Counted from the stretch's first letter, positions 46,186 through 58,499 are shown. The stretch is DNA of 64,000 nucleotides from Desmodus rotundus (GCF_022682495.2 NC_071398.1:87645398-87709397); one strand, 5' to 3'. A program made the numbers and translations. Notes: generated by a model not told the origin, from the letters alone.

Positions 46186-46350
46186 TTCGTTATTGAGAGC
46201 CAAGTGCTTTGTATTATCACTACATTTTCAGTATCGCCAACCACAACAGTCACGTAATAGGGCATCATCCTCTGTATTTAGAATCCTAATATTACCTGAG
46301 CACACAAAACGGTGACGAAGCCAGGTTTTCTGCCCAAGTCTGCACTTTTT
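46186..46350 (-). mobile_element. MIR-like fragment, antisense (tentative)
   Basis: GAGAGCCAAGTGCTTTGTAT at the left and GAAGCCAGGTTTTCTGCCC at the right are spaced as in antisense MIR. Confidence 0.4.
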
Positions 46351-47117
46351 TCCAGCATATTATACCATCTCTTACAGCAAGTTTGGTTTGGTCATCTTTT
46401 TGGCTTTGTCCCACGTCAGCCAGGTCCCTCCCTGTAACACACTCGTGGTAGCGGAGCCACCAATAGAAAACAAAGCCCCCTAGGCACCCAGGCTAGGAGT
46501 CCTCCTCTGTTGTCTTCCTCCTCAGTGGCGGTAACTCTCGTGCCCCTCCTGACTTTCCCAATTCCTTCGTTCATCTTCGGGTTTCCATATTCAGATTTTT
46601 TATATCTACACTTTCATTTTCACTTTACTGGGAAAACATTAAGTTATCCTGTTGCATTACTGTTACCGATACTATCAAAAGGGATATACTTCTACATTTC
46701 TGCTTCCTCTTAAAATCATCCCAGGTTTCCTTCCCAAATAAATTTTCCCGCAACGCAAGTCAGATCATTGCACTGCCGTACTTATACCATGGAGTTTTCT
46801 CACTGCCCGTTGGCTTCTACAAAATACCTTTAAAATATTTCTCTTTCTTTTGCAGATAAAATCGAAGTGAAAATTAAATCAGGATCCCTGCAGGTTTTAT
46901 CATAAATTACAAACTTGTATTGTACAAATGAAGAGGTCATGGAGTCAACCATTGATATGACTGAACACACAGCAGAATATTTTTACTACAGACAAACCAT
47001 ATTCAGGAACTTTTGACAAAGCCAAGTTGTCCTAATCATCTTACTTACTTGTGGCAATGATTCGGCAAGTTGTTTTCTGATCTTCGAGATCCTTCTAAAC
47101 TTAGTAAAACAAGTGCT

Positions 47118-47327
47118 ACCCTGGCTGGTGTGGCTTAGTGGATTGGGTGCTGGCCTGAGAACCAAAGTATCCCTGGTTCGATTCCCAGTCAGGGCACATG
47201 CCTGGGTGGCAGGCCAGGTCCCCAGTAGGGGGTGCGTGAGGGGCAACCACATGCTGATGTTTCCCTCCCTCTCTTTCTCCCTTCCCCTCTCTCTAAAAAT
47301 AAATAACATCTTTCTTAAAAATTTAAA
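47118..47327 (+). mobile_element. VES-type SINE
   Basis: Head CCCTGGCTGGTGTGGCTTAG, core TTCGATTCCCAGTCAGGGCA, CT block and AAAAATAAATAACATC tail. Target duplication of 11 bp with one mismatch: AAACAAGTGCT (47107-47117) and AAACGAGTGCT (47328-47338). Both 128-residue frames over this site are SINE shadows. Confidence 0.95.
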
Positions 47328-48130
47328 AAACGAGTGCTTAACTAATTTCAGCAATTCTGTCAGAATGGGCACAAGCCCAATTCACAGCTCAGGAACTAAT
47401 TTACAGGCACTTTACAGGCTTTTAAAATATACTTGTGCTCTTGAATTTAAACATACTGATGACCATGAGGGAGAGTCTGAGGCCATATCCTTTGTTTAGA
47501 AAGTAATTCTGAGTAGGAAGTTTACTGCTAAGTGAATGTCCAGAGTTCCTCAAGTTATTGAGGTCTGACAGATGTCAGTAGAGGGTTTTCATAAGAAGAC
47601 TGAGATAATAATACTTATAAAACTGGTGGCTAAAGAGCTTCACAAGTACTCTTGCTTTTTTAAAAAATTTGATTGTTCAAATACATTGTCAAATCCACAA
47701 TTTCTCTTTGGAAATCTACATGTATTTTGTATATATCACTTTTCTCTGATTAGAAGCCCAACAAAGAAAAACAAGTAACTCTTACTCTTCACCCAAATGA
47801 CAAAGACAGTCACGTACTAGAAGTTCATTTCATTACACTTTGATCTAGCCTTGAATCTCAGTTTGTCCCAAATTAAGTTTTTTAGGGTGAAGTAAAATTT
47901 GAGATATTTCAAAACTATAACATAATTCCAAAAATTGCTATGAAAAAATAAAAACACAAGCATTTGTCCTAATCAAATTTATTCCAAGTTAACAAAATGA
48001 TCCAACTGTTTTTACCAAAGCTCTTATACAAAGAGCTCTCATGCAGATGAGACCATTAAGGAAAATATTGCTGACATAATATATGTAAAGATTTCTTAAT
48101 TAATACCTATTGAGATATTTTTGCTTTCTT

Positions 48131-48357
48131 AAGATTTTATTTATTTATTTTTAGAGACAGGGGAAGGGAAGGAGAAAGAGAGGGAGAGAAACATCAATGT
48201 GTGAGAGGAATATCTCGATGCGTTACCTCTCTCACACCCCCAACTGGAGACCTGGCCCACAACGCGGGTATGTGCCCTGACCTGGAATCGAACCAGCGAC
48301 TTTTGAGTTTGTAGACTGGTGCTCAGTCCACTGAGCCACACCAGCCAGGGCACTATC
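48131..48357 (-). mobile_element. VES-type SINE, antisense
   Basis: Minus-strand head GCCCTGGCTGGTGTGGCTCA, core and purine-rich block, ending in antisense tail AAGATTTTATTTATTTATTT. Target duplication of 11 bp with one mismatch: TTTGCTTTCTT (48120-48130) and TTTACTTTCTT (48358-48368). It carries a short extra segment near 48195-48235. Confidence 0.94.
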
Positions 48358-48822
48358 TTTACTTTCTTGATAATAGCAGACTGGTCCAAAAACTGAATAA
48401 AATAAAAGGCTAATATCCTGAACAGTTGTGTGTCCATTCTTGCTCATAATTTGCTACAGTTAAAGAAGCATCACAATATCAGATAATAGTTCGATTTATC
48501 ACTAAAATAGGAAGAAGAGGGTATGACTAATTTTGTATTTATAATAGTTCTAGGAAACCAATCTCCCTTTCGTTTGGTTTTCTAGATCTTTCTATTTTCC
48601 TTAATATTCCTTCTGACATTTAAAATAAATGCATGGTTTAAGTTATATATGTCATTTGTTTTGGAATATTTCACCAACCCATACACAGCATTCTCTTTGG
48701 ATATAATATGTATTTAATAATTAGCATCCAATCTAGTAAGTATGATTTGTTAAGTTGATCAATCATTCACAATGATTTTTAAATTTCTTTGCTAGGAGAG
48801 CCTTTAAAAGTTTTGCAACTGA

Positions 48823-49036
48823 GCCCAGGCCAGGTAGCTCAGGTGGTTGGAGCATTGTCCTGGTACATCAAGCTTGTGGGTTTGATCCGCAGTGGGGGCA
48901 CATACAACAATCAGCCAATGAATGCATCAATGGGTGGAACAACAAATCGATGTTTCTTTCTTTCTCTCTCGCTCTCAACTCTCTCTGTCTTTCATTCTCC
49001 CTTTCTCTTTCTCTAAAAAATCAATCAATAAAAAAA
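48823..49036 (+). mobile_element. VES-related SINE (GGTTGG head type), diverged
   Basis: Head GCCCAGGCCAGGTAGCTCAG and GTGGTTGGAGCATTG, B-box-like GGGTTTGATCCGCAGTGGGG, CT block and AAAAAATCAATCAATAAAAA tail. No clear target duplication. Confidence 0.85.
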
Positions 49037-49224
49037 CATGGTAGCTTACTTGGGGAGGCCAAAATTAAATTGAACAAGCACACGTTATTCCTGATTGGCC
49101 CATTGGCCAAGTTGTTCACCCCTTCAAAATAAAAAGCTTTCCTGCTGCTTCTGTGTGGTCTTGGGAACCCCTGAAAACATAATCTAACTTTACCAAGAGC
49201 TCCCTGTAGCCATCCCCAGAAGTC

Positions 49225-49345
49225 TTGCCTACTTATCACGTGCCTAGCACTTTGTTAGGCGCTGCAGAGAGAGCAAACTGAATAGACAAGCCCCATGTTT
49301 TCATGGAGCTTATATTCGCGTGGACGGGAGAGGCAACGGACAAGT
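49225..49345. mobile_element. Ancient interspersed repeat (unassigned)
   Basis: ACGTGCCTAGCACTTTGTTA, GGCGCTGCAGAGAGAGCAAA and CATGGAGCTTATATTCGCGT follow a widespread mammalian repeat pattern also seen at 19972 and 56690. Confidence 0.4.
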
Positions 49346-50817
49346 TAAACAAGATCATGGCTTTAAAAAACAACAAAGACAACATGTTCTAGAAAGGCCT
49401 CTAGAGAATGACCAGCCATGAAACTGAGTATGAGAGGAATGTTCCAAACAGGAGAACCCAAAAGTACAAGCACAGAAAATTGTGAAAGATGCACACCATT
49501 GAAAGCCGTCATCAGTCTCTCAGACAGGAAGCACTAGAGAGAGGAAAGAGACGTAAGGGAGAGCTGCATTGGGTCTGACTCTAAACTGGCCATGAAATTA
49601 GGAATGCAATTAGGTGGGTAGTTACAATTGAAGCAGCAAAGGCAAAGGCAGGAATTAACGGTCAGCAGGAAGTTCAAAGGCAATTCAGGGAGAAAAGGGG
49701 AGCTTAAGGGGAGACTAACAGGAAGGAAGCTTAGAAATGTATATTGGGGGTGAGACTTTAAAAACTCCGGGATAATAGACTGAAGGATGTAGAGATTTTC
49801 TTGTAGGAAATAAGAAACTTTGCAGGTATGAAAGATGGCAGTGGTTAGTTGCACTGCTTTGTTTTAATTTTGGTAATTGATTGTTTTCGGACGTGAGTAT
49901 CGGATTCTGGGATTTTAACAGGGAATGACGTTTTTCATGGGGATTCAGGAAGCCAGCAGGACAGACTGGAGAATGTTAACAGTGACATGTGAAGGAAAAA
50001 CACCAAAGCGGTTGCTGTGTGAAGAAGACACAATGTACTTCACAGAGGAGGAGACCTATCAAGATGGAAAAGATGGAAATGGAAGGTTGAAGCTATTTGA
50101 CAAAATCCACACAGGAATAGACCAGACCACATGGTAGGAGAAGATAATTTTCATAATGATTCAGAGACTCAATTTAGCATTAAGGACTTAATTCTTATAC
50201 ATAGAATATTTTAAATTATTTTTATTAAGATTTAAACTTCAAATTTCTGTTTACGTCATAAGTATATATCATTGACCTCATGGATTTCATTTCCTGCAAG
50301 TTGTAAAAACAATTTGAGGGGAAAAGAAGTGATTGGGGGCTACACAATGTGCTCTCTGCTGTTAAACGTGAGTGCTGAGGGAAGAAAGGCTTCCCCGTGT
50401 GTGGGGACCATGCACTGGACCAGCGTGTGACCTCAGGGTGAGCCGGGGGTCCTGCCGGCCCGGCCCCAGGCTACACTGCCATCACCCCACTGGAAGGATG
50501 GAAAACTGTAGACTCTCGGGGAGGAGGTGACTCACCAAAGACTAAACATCAGAGTTGGATTTAAACCAAACCTTTGGCCTTAAATCGCGTATCTTTTTCT
50601 AGAGCTATTTCCCACTGCCCACTCACAGATAGACTAACTGAGCCTTAAAAGTTAAAGAAGTTCCCAAGTAACTAGGAAATTTAGTTCTATGTACACATGC
50701 TTTGTCTTGTTAATTGATAACTTTTAAAAAAATCATATCAAATATCACTTTGAAAATGCACGTGCCATCCTTTTGAGTTCTCCTGGCTGTGGCTATTTTT
50801 CCTTCTCCATTCCAAAG

Positions 50818-51084
50818 CCTGACTTCCCCTTTAAGTGGTGCGACTACAGAAGCAGCCAGTATAAAGCAGGGAGACGACTACGCTGCACCCCCAGCTCCCT
50901 TCATTCCCCCTCCCGATTACGTTTGCAAAGCCCAAATGCTCAGAGGGAATTATCCGAAGAAGCAAATGGGAGACAAAGTAGAAAGGATCCGGTAATCTGT
51001 GGATTTACAGAGAATCAGTGCCGTTCATCGCCTCAGAGAAAGAGCAGACAGCAAGACTTCTGGGAAAAAGCAACTTGGCCAATG
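50818..51084 (+). other. Exon-like block with open frame (unassigned)
   Basis: A pyrimidine-rich acceptor-like stretch (CTATTTTTCCTTCTCCATTC, then CAAAG with AG at 50816-50817) and a donor-like GTAGGT at 51085-51090 bound 267 nt. The block is a whole number of codons (89) and is open in one frame, inside the longest open frame of the window (50773-51339, 188 codons). I do not recognise the translated sequence; a second frame is also open for a while. It could be a non-coding RNA exon or chance. Confidence 0.25.
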
Positions 51085-51829
51085 GTAGGTGACAATAATT
51101 TGTGCAGGATTCATCAATCAGAGACTCCATTTACAATAAGGGACTTTTGTGCTTTATACATAGTCAGTAATATGTATTACATAGTAATACATAAGTGCTT
51201 CGTGGTGACACATATGAAGTATCTAATAATATTTATTAACATTTCATCTTCACATTGCCACTTAGTTCATAAATTGATTCCTGAACAAGAAAGCCAGTTT
51301 ATTCTTAGTGGGAAACAGTTTTGCTCTATGAAAATATGAAAAACAACTTAAGGAAGACTGAAGAGATTGGTACTATGAAATGCACGGTGCCCGTGGTAAC
51401 ATTGGGCTATCCCTTCAGGAGTTTTTAGACTCAGGCTTGGCACAAAGGCAGAAGAACAGCTCTTAGATTTTAAGGCCCGATGCGGCTTGGCTACGGGCTT
51501 CTCACTGGTAACCAGAGTATACCCAAACCCAGGGTATTCTGCCTAAATATTTAGAACTTCACAAGAGCCACAGGACACTTGCACAAACTCAGAGAATTCT
51601 AAGTGGAAACAAAAAGTTTAAATAATGCTTGAAATTAAATCTCCTAGCCAGATGGGATTTAGGAACAGTTCAACTTTGATTTAGGAAAGTGAAGAGACAG
51701 ATGACGTCTCTTACATCCACTGAGATAGACGTCGTAGCCACTGTAGCGAGTCATACAGAAGAAAGAGAATAAAAAGCTCACACCCCGCCACGTAGAGACA
51801 ATGGTTACCATTTGGATGTATATCATTCT

Positions 51830-52465
51830 GCTTTTTTATTTTATGCATGTACATATACTTTTTAGTATCACATATTCCTGGTTTTCAAGCACCACGGCTT
51901 TTGTTTTTCTGACGGACACCGAGGTCGTTTCCATGTTTCGACTAACATAAATAATGCTGTAGTGAACAGGGAGCAGATACCTCTTCCACATGGGGTTTTC
52001 CATAGGAGATCCCTCAATTTACAATTCTACCAACAGTGCACAGGGCTTGCTCCTCTCCACATCCTCGCCAGCATCTGTTATCTCTGGTCTTTTTGATGGT
52101 GGCCATTCTAACAGGCGTGAGGTGATAGCTCAGGTTTCGATTTGCATTTCCCTAATAATTAGTGATGTTGAGGAGTTTTTCACGTACCTGTTTGGAAAAA
52201 CGTCTACTCTGATCCTTTGCCCATTTTTAATTGGATGTAGTGATGATGATGATGATGATGATTATCACTGATATGAGTGATATGAGTTCTTTATATTTTT
52301 TGGATATTAACCTCTTATCAAATATGTGATTTGGAAATATTTGCAACCATTCCCTAGGTTGTCTTTTCATCTTGTTAATTTTTGTTGCTGTGCATACGTT
52401 TTTCAGTTTGATGTAGTCCCATCTGTTTATTTTAGAAAAATTCTTGTTACGCTAGCAGGAAGTGT
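51830..52465 (-). mobile_element. L1 fragment, antisense
   Basis: Antisense L1 landmarks: CTCCACATCCTCGCCAGCAT, GGTGGCCATTCTAACAGGCG, ATTTGCATTTCCCTAATAAT, GATCCTTTGCCCATTTTTAA and GGTTGTCTTTTCATCTTGTT. A (GAT)n run at about 52239-52262 has expanded inside it. Confidence 0.85.
52239..52262. repeat. (GAT)n microsatellite inside L1
   Basis: Seven or eight GAT units replace the usual antisense L1 sequence at this point. Confidence 0.85.
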
Positions 52466-52597
52466 GCCAGTGTTTCTCTTCTCCAAGTCAAGACTAAACT
52501 CGCAAGCTCACTCTGTATAGAGATGAAAATTGCATTTCCTGTAACCTAAGCTCTCTTCCACCAGATACATTATTATAATTAAGAACAAAGTAAGAAA

Positions 52598-52828
52598 CCC
52601 CTGACCCGTGTGGCTCAGTTGGTTAGGCATCGTTCCACAAAGCAAAAGGTCCCTGGTTTGATTCCCAGTGAGGGCACATTGCCTGGGCTGTGGGTTCAAT
52701 CCCTGGTCTGGGTGCATATGACAGGCAGCCAACCGACGTTTTTCTCTCACATCAATGTTGCTCTCCCTCTCTTTCTCCCTCCCTTCCCCTCTCCCTAAAA
52801 ATAAATGAATAAAATCTTTTAAAAAATA
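52598..52828 (+). mobile_element. VES-related SINE (GTTGGTTAGG head)
   Basis: Head CCCCTGACCCGTGTGGCTCA and GTTGGTTAGGCATCG, core GATTCCCAGTGAGGGCACAT, a second B-box-like stretch TTCAATCCCTGGTCTGGGTG, CT block and AAAAATAAATGAATAAAATC tail. The internal repetition of the core matches the copy at 20790-21007. Confidence 0.9.
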
Positions 52829-54136
52829 ATAAAGTTCCAAAAAAGTCATTACTCATCAAAATTTTCTCACCACCTATTACTTCTCTTCACCCTCTAATTT
52901 GTAAAACTAAAAACATAATTTCTACCAAAAGGAAACAAACATTTTCAGAGATGCTCACTGGATCCTTATTAATATTTTCAATTTGAATTAATAGATACAC
53001 ATGTAGCTATTTTATTTTATTTGTATGTTCCTTAGAAAAATACCATAAATCAAGGAAGTCAAAATAGGTTTTCGGTTTCTGTTCCTATTCTGAGGTTACT
53101 TTTCAACAGCCTTATGTGAAAGCACAATGATTCATCAGAATCATGTTATTTGTTGTAGCGGTATATTTACAAATCTAGTAGCCGTCAAGCAAAGGAATAT
53201 TCTGAGAAACATTTGTCTTCCTCCAATGCATAAACAAGTAATACTGCTTTGTGAGTAAGAGAGGTTAAGCCTCCTTCCAGTCTATCCTAAAAGCACCGGG
53301 GTGGCCTCGTGTTATATTCCAATCTTCAATGACCTTGGATATTTTTGGCTCACAGGTAAAGGTAGCAGTGGCTTTTATCCTGTCTTTGTGATAGGTGGGG
53401 CTGAGGTTTACAAAATTCAGCCTCTGTGCCATGTTGGCTGTAATAAGATGTTATGGCTTCGTGACAAATCTGGAAAAATGAGGAAAATCATATGCACAAA
53501 AATGTTACTAGCTGTCCTTTCAAAGGAAGTAGGAGGGTTACCATGTGTTGTGAGACTACATGCTTGTTAAATTATGGTGTTAAAATGACATTTTAAATTT
53601 TTATTTGGGTTACTGTTCTTGGAGGGGCAAGGGGAGCGGGCAGTGATTCCCCAATCGCCGATATCCGAACGTCTGGGAAGCGTGGTTTAGAACCCTTTTT
53701 GGAAAGGCCAGGGTGCCTTGCTCTCATAAAACCCTTCCAGCAATACACATGTTTGCCGTGTCACAACATGTTTGTTGTCATCAAGAAGGAAGTACTCACC
53801 AGGCCACGTCATACCGCGATCGTTCATCACCCTAAACTTCCCCTTGCTCTTTCTACCAAATGGCACTTCCTTATCACCCAGACTTAGAGCAAGGAGACGT
53901 GTCTCCCATGAGGGACCTGGAGATGGACACACGCATGCTCACAGCTGCCACTCACTTCCTGTCCACCAGCAGCCAACATGGCCTGGTCACAGCAGTGCAC
54001 ACGTCTTTGTCACTTCCCCGCAATGGCTCCCCACATCCTTTGAATGCTACCCATTTTCTGTGATTTGGTGTCGAAATGTCCTGATTCAAGTTAGTTTCTT
54101 CTGTCTCTTTTACTCTGAAGCTAAATGGACTTCTTT

Positions 54137-54328
54137 TTTAATCCTTACCCAAGGGTATGTTTATTGATTTTGGAGAGAGGGATGGGAAGGAGAGAGAGAA
54201 AGAAACATCGATGGGAGAGAGAAACAGCAATCGATTGCCTCCAATATGCTCCTGGACCAGGGATTGAACCCACAACCTTTTTGGTGTACAGGATGACACC
54301 CCAAATAACTGAGCCACCTGGCCAGGGC
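54137..54328 (-). mobile_element. VES-related SINE, antisense
   Basis: Minus-strand head GCCCTGGCCAGGTGGCTCAG, core with GGTTGTGGGTTCAATCCCTG, and CT block. Perfect 11-bp target duplication TGGACTTCTTT at 54126-54136 and 54329-54339. Frames of 99, 68 and 66 residues here are SINE shadows. Confidence 0.94.
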
Positions 54329-54429
54329 TGGACTTCTTTCAATTCCCACAATGTCTTGCATTCTCGACTGTCTAATTACCTTCCTTCCCCAACACCCCTC
54401 TCTGCCTCGCTAACACCTACTTAACCTGC

Positions 54430-54690
54430 AGGTTTCAACTTAAAGATGACTTTCTCCTAAAAAGGATCTCGCCAGATCAACACCCCTCTTCCTCCGCCCA
54501 AAGTCTGTCTTCTCCCCTTTCCTTCCATTCCACCTGCAGTTCTCCATATTTAAGGCTTCTAATCATTCAGCAATGCCTACATTCCCTATAGCTCTAGACT
54601 TCAAGGTCTGGGAGGGGAGGAGCTGTCTATTTTGTATTCTGCAGTGAGACTAATGATAAACACAATGCCTAAATGAATATGTTAATAATT
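54430..54690 (+). mobile_element. L2-like 3' fragment (tentative)
   Basis: Ordered landmarks AACTTAAAGATGACTTTCTC, CTCCATATTTAAGGCTTC, GACTTCAAGGTCTGGGAGG and ACAATGCCTAAATGAATATG resemble an L2 3' end. Confidence 0.45.
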
Positions 54691-54765
54691 GCCATTCAAT
54701 ATGTGTTTTCAAATGAATGAATCCCCTTTGCTTGTCCTTTTCAGCTCTATTCTCTTATTACTTTG

Positions 54766-54781
54766 TTGTTGTTGTTGTTCT
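54766..54781. repeat. (GTT)n short run
   Basis: Five GTT units. Confidence 0.8.
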
Positions 54782-55213
54782 GGCTATTGGTTTCAAAAAG
54801 TCCTCTTCGTTAACTCAAAAGACATTGTGACTAATCGGTATCCCAAATTCCAAAGCTCCAGTACTCTGAATTTAAAATATTATTTTTTGTGTTTTTCTAT
54901 AATGCTTTTCCTTTGTGCTACAGAATCATAGTCTCCAAATTCTCATTGAACTTCTGTTTAAAATAAGGCACAATGAACTCTGGGGCATAATGAATACAAA
55001 CTGGTGTGCTGCCATTTCCCACACTGAGGTTCTAGAATAAACTTTTAAGATTGCAACACGTCTCAGCCAGATGATGAACGACAGCAGGGTTTCTCAGCCA
55101 TTTCTGAAGGTGTGCTACATTGAATTGATTGGTATTAAGGTAAACAGGAGAAGACTTTTATCAAATGATTGCTGTGGAGGACACCACAAGAGACAGCCTC
55201 ATGCCAAGCAATT

Positions 55214-55242
55214 AAAAAACAAACAAACAAACAAACAACAAC
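55214..55242. repeat. (AAAC)n and (AAC)n run
   Basis: Simple A-rich repeat directly before the SINE at 55243; its complement (GTT units and poly-T) follows the SINE at 55443-55460. Confidence 0.85.
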
Positions 55243-55443
55243 GCCCTGGCTGGTGTGACTCAGTGGATTGAGCACCAGCCTGCAAACCAAAGCATTGTGG
55301 GTTCTATTCCCAGTCAGGGCACATGCCTGGGTTGTGGGCCAGGTGCCCAGTAGGGGGCGTGCAAGAGGCAACCACACATTAACGGTTTCTCTCCCTTTCT
55401 TTCTCCCTCCCTTCCCCTCTCTCTGGAAATAAATAAATAAAAT
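55243..55443 (+). mobile_element. VES-type SINE between complementary simple repeats
   Basis: Head GCCCTGGCTGGTGTGACTCA, core TATTCCCAGTCAGGGCACAT, CT block and AAATAAATAAATAAAATG tail. No direct target duplication is apparent; instead the flanks are inverted (ends TTAAAAAACAA and GTTGTTTTTTAA). Confidence 0.93.
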
Positions 55444-56435
55444 GTTGTTGTTGTTTTTTAAATAGGTGGTTGTGTGGAGCAGTTCACACTAACATCATGT
55501 CACAAACATTTCCAAGCCCAGCAAACCAAAAAATGCGCTTCGTGTGTACAAAACCTGGGAAAGATTTCTAATGAGATACTTCTTTTTACATGTATTTGTT
55601 CAGACAGATAATTGATGGCCTTCAGGACAACCATTTTGCAATAGAATAAAGGGAAGGAGAGACAGGGGCATGCAAAGGAAGGAAACCACCTCAATTTGTG
55701 AGAATCATATACATTGAGAGAGGACAATGACCCTCAAAATCACCTAAGAAAACTCTTACCAGTTTAAAGATGAGGGACTGAGACATGAATTGTATGCTGA
55801 TTTGCATTCACCCATTTCGGATTTTTTAGTGACCACGAGGATATCCGAAAAATGTAATGAATTTTAAGCAGCATTTAGCACATTTCTCAAATTAGGTGCC
55901 ACCCCAAACCCCATAAAGCTTTTAACATCTGCAGACTGAAAATCTGATAATCATATTTGAATGAACTTCCTCCTTCTTATCTCACATCTGATGAGACTTT
56001 AAGTTCTGTCATTTCTTGTCCTATTCAATATCACCTAAATCATTTTTCTTTCTCATCTAGTTCTAGGGCCACAAGTCTAATTCTTCATAACTCCACCCCT
56101 GGGGGACTATGCTAAACTCCTAACTGCTCTCTTTGTAATTCAGCCTGTACAGAGTAGCCAGAATAGAGAGGAAAATTATTATCTCCACGTTCATTTCTAT
56201 CAAAGCAATTTACATTTTTTCTTATCCCTCAAAAAAAAAAAATTCTGTGGTTCTCCATCGCCTAATAAATCAAAAAAGTTCATAGCAATCAGGGACTGTC
56301 TGCAACCTGGCAGGAAAGTTTCCTTCTTGCACACATATCTGCAAGTTCAACACCATCGCTGCTGTGATCCTGGGCAAACTGGATAGGACGTGTGCGGTGT
56401 GCGGTGCCAGGAAGACTCCAGCACTGTTTCCCAGC

Positions 56436-56625
56436 CTTTCTCGTCACTAGGAGTATGACCTTGCTGCTGCTCTCATTGATTCCGAGCTACGCTTTAGTCA
56501 TCTCTAAAGAACAGATGATTTATTCTCCACCACACTGACCTGCCGTGAGAATGAGCAGACATAAAACTTGTAAAGCGCCTGGCATGTATCACGTACTCAT
56601 ACCTTTTCACTACTATTATTTTATG
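56436..56625 (+). mobile_element. MIR element
   Basis: Sense MIR: GGAGTATGACCTTGCTGCTG, TCTCTAAAGAACAGATGATT, CCGTGAGAATGAGCAGACAT and TAAAGCGCCTGGCATGTATC. Confidence 0.65.
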
Positions 56626-56689
56626 TATTTGCCCGGCTTGATTTCACAAAGGATTTGAGTAAGCCATGATCTGCTCATTCTCTCATTCA

Positions 56690-56850
56690 TTTATTCAGTC
56701 AAAGGTCATATACTGAGTTCTTCCTTATGTCAGATACTATGTCAGTTACTTGGGATATAAAGAACATTAAGACATAACCCCCCACCCTAAAAAAACCTCA
56801 CGTAGTAGCAAAATACAAAAATAAAAATAGGAAGTAATGTGGCCATGTGA
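56690..56850. mobile_element. Ancient interspersed repeat (unassigned)
   Basis: TCATTTATTCAGTCAAAGGT, ATACTGAGTTCTTCCTTATG and CAGTTACTTGGGATATAAAG follow the same dispersed pattern as 49225-49345. Confidence 0.4.
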
Positions 56851-57435
56851 GAATACTAATACACTGTGTACTAGGGAATCCCTGAGTAATGATGCTTAAA
56901 CTCTACCAAGATATAGAAGTTAGATGGGTCAAGGAAGATGGGACCCCTAGTTCAGCCAATAGATAGAGATAAGTTAAAGTTAGAAATGCAAAGAAAGGAA
57001 ACAGAGGCTATCACAAAAGGGTAAATTATTATAACAATTATTATCATTATCATTATTATAAAGACGTACACCAGAAAACACTGCCTTGATTCCAAGCTAA
57101 TTTAGGGTTCATTTCTTATAGCTAGTAGTTACTGAATTCTAAATTTAACCAATTTATCAATGACTGAATCTCACACTTCTGCCCACACCCAGCCCCTGGC
57201 CCCTTCTCTCAGAGCTGGTCCTCTGCTTCTTTAGAGCTTCCAAATGCAGTTCACGTTCCCGAGATCCTTCCCCACAGGGGCCTCACCAGTGTGCTCGCTT
57301 CGCCATTTGCCTACTTCTCTTGAACAGTGTCCTCGCCCAGTTTGGGGCGTAGCCTAACCACTGGAATTAGTCCACCAGCCCGGGCTCGCCTCAGCCACAC
57401 ACGTGTCCCTAGGTGTAAGTGTGGGGATCCATCTT

Positions 57436-57760
57436 GTTCAAATGTCACATCTTCAAAGAGCCCTTCCCTACTCACTTCACTTCTCCACCCCCAAATTTAA
57501 AAGAACAATTCAATCCCTTTTCAATATTATTCATTTTAATTTCTGCATTGCAATTATAATCTGGTCGGTTTTCTCATTATTTCTTTGTGTTATCTCTTTG
57601 TTTCTGACTCCTTCCCCGAGAATCTAAGTTCCATAAGATGTGAGGCCTCATCTGTTTTATTCCCAATGGCATCCACGGTGCCTACATAGAACGTTTCTTG
57701 AAACCTGGCAAATTATCAATGAACATTAGATTAATGAATGAGCAAATAAATGAATGAAAT
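57436..57760 (+). mobile_element. L2 (LINE-2) 3' end
   Basis: L2 order: AAAGAGCCCTTCCCTACTCA, AATCTAAGTTCCATAAGATG, CAATGGCATCCACGGTGCCT and AATGAATGAGCAAATAAATG. The 74-residue frame at 57403-57627 lies within it. Confidence 0.65.
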
Positions 57761-58499
57761 CTCTACTCTGCCAGCTGGTTCCTGACCATAAGTTCCTGTT
57801 TCCCAGACTCGCAGAGCCCCTAGATTCCTGTTTTCAGCAAACTCCCAGTTCTAAATTCTTATGCTCTGCCCCACTGGTTGCCACAAAAGTCCCTAGCTCC
57901 ATGTGATTCGAGGTCACCCAGTATCTTCCCCATTTCAACCTTTAACACATATTTTATTAATTAGCAACTTGACCCCTCTGCTTTAGCCAACATTTAATTG
58001 TCATCTCTCAATCAAACTTACTCATGTTTGTCGTTATGCCTTAATGTAAGTCATTACCTAGACGTGGCTGTAAGGTAAGAATTTATTTTCAGCATCACCT
58101 TCAGGTTCTGCTTAAACTATGCTCAAAGTTTTCTCCAATCACTTCGAATGAGCATTCCCTATCATCGTGTCTTCTACTAGTTTATTCATCTGTGTCATAC
58201 TGTAATTTGAAGTGTTGATTTTAATTTTTTATACACTGAATATATGTATATTTTTCCCTCGCTATACCACAAATGCTTTAAAGTAGTTACTATCATTGAT
58301 CTCTTTATTATTGTTATACTTATCTTTTATCACAGTTGTATGATTTATCCTTCAGGAGGTAAAAAGAGGAAAAACTTTCATATAAAATTGCATTCCAGTT
58401 ACTACTGGCATTGTTCAAGGTCGTCTGTTGTTATGACTACTCAGAGTGGCTGAGTTTCACCTAATCCTGTATCTCTTCATCGCAATCATTTTTCTTCAA

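Noticed and set aside
47113..47499. 128-codon plus frame with 128-codon minus partner at 46986-47372
   Set aside because: Both run across a VES SINE; the same shadow peptides recur at every SINE copy.
48131..48357. tRNA gene calls from SINE heads (all VES copies)
   Set aside because: The heads have A- and B-box-like sequence but no complete cloverleaf, and every copy has SINE body and tail.
50773..51339. 188-codon open frame as a protein-coding gene
   Set aside because: No recognisable domain, low-complexity-free but unfamiliar sequence, and the downstream part is AT-rich with no gene-like codon use. Kept only as a possible exon-like block.
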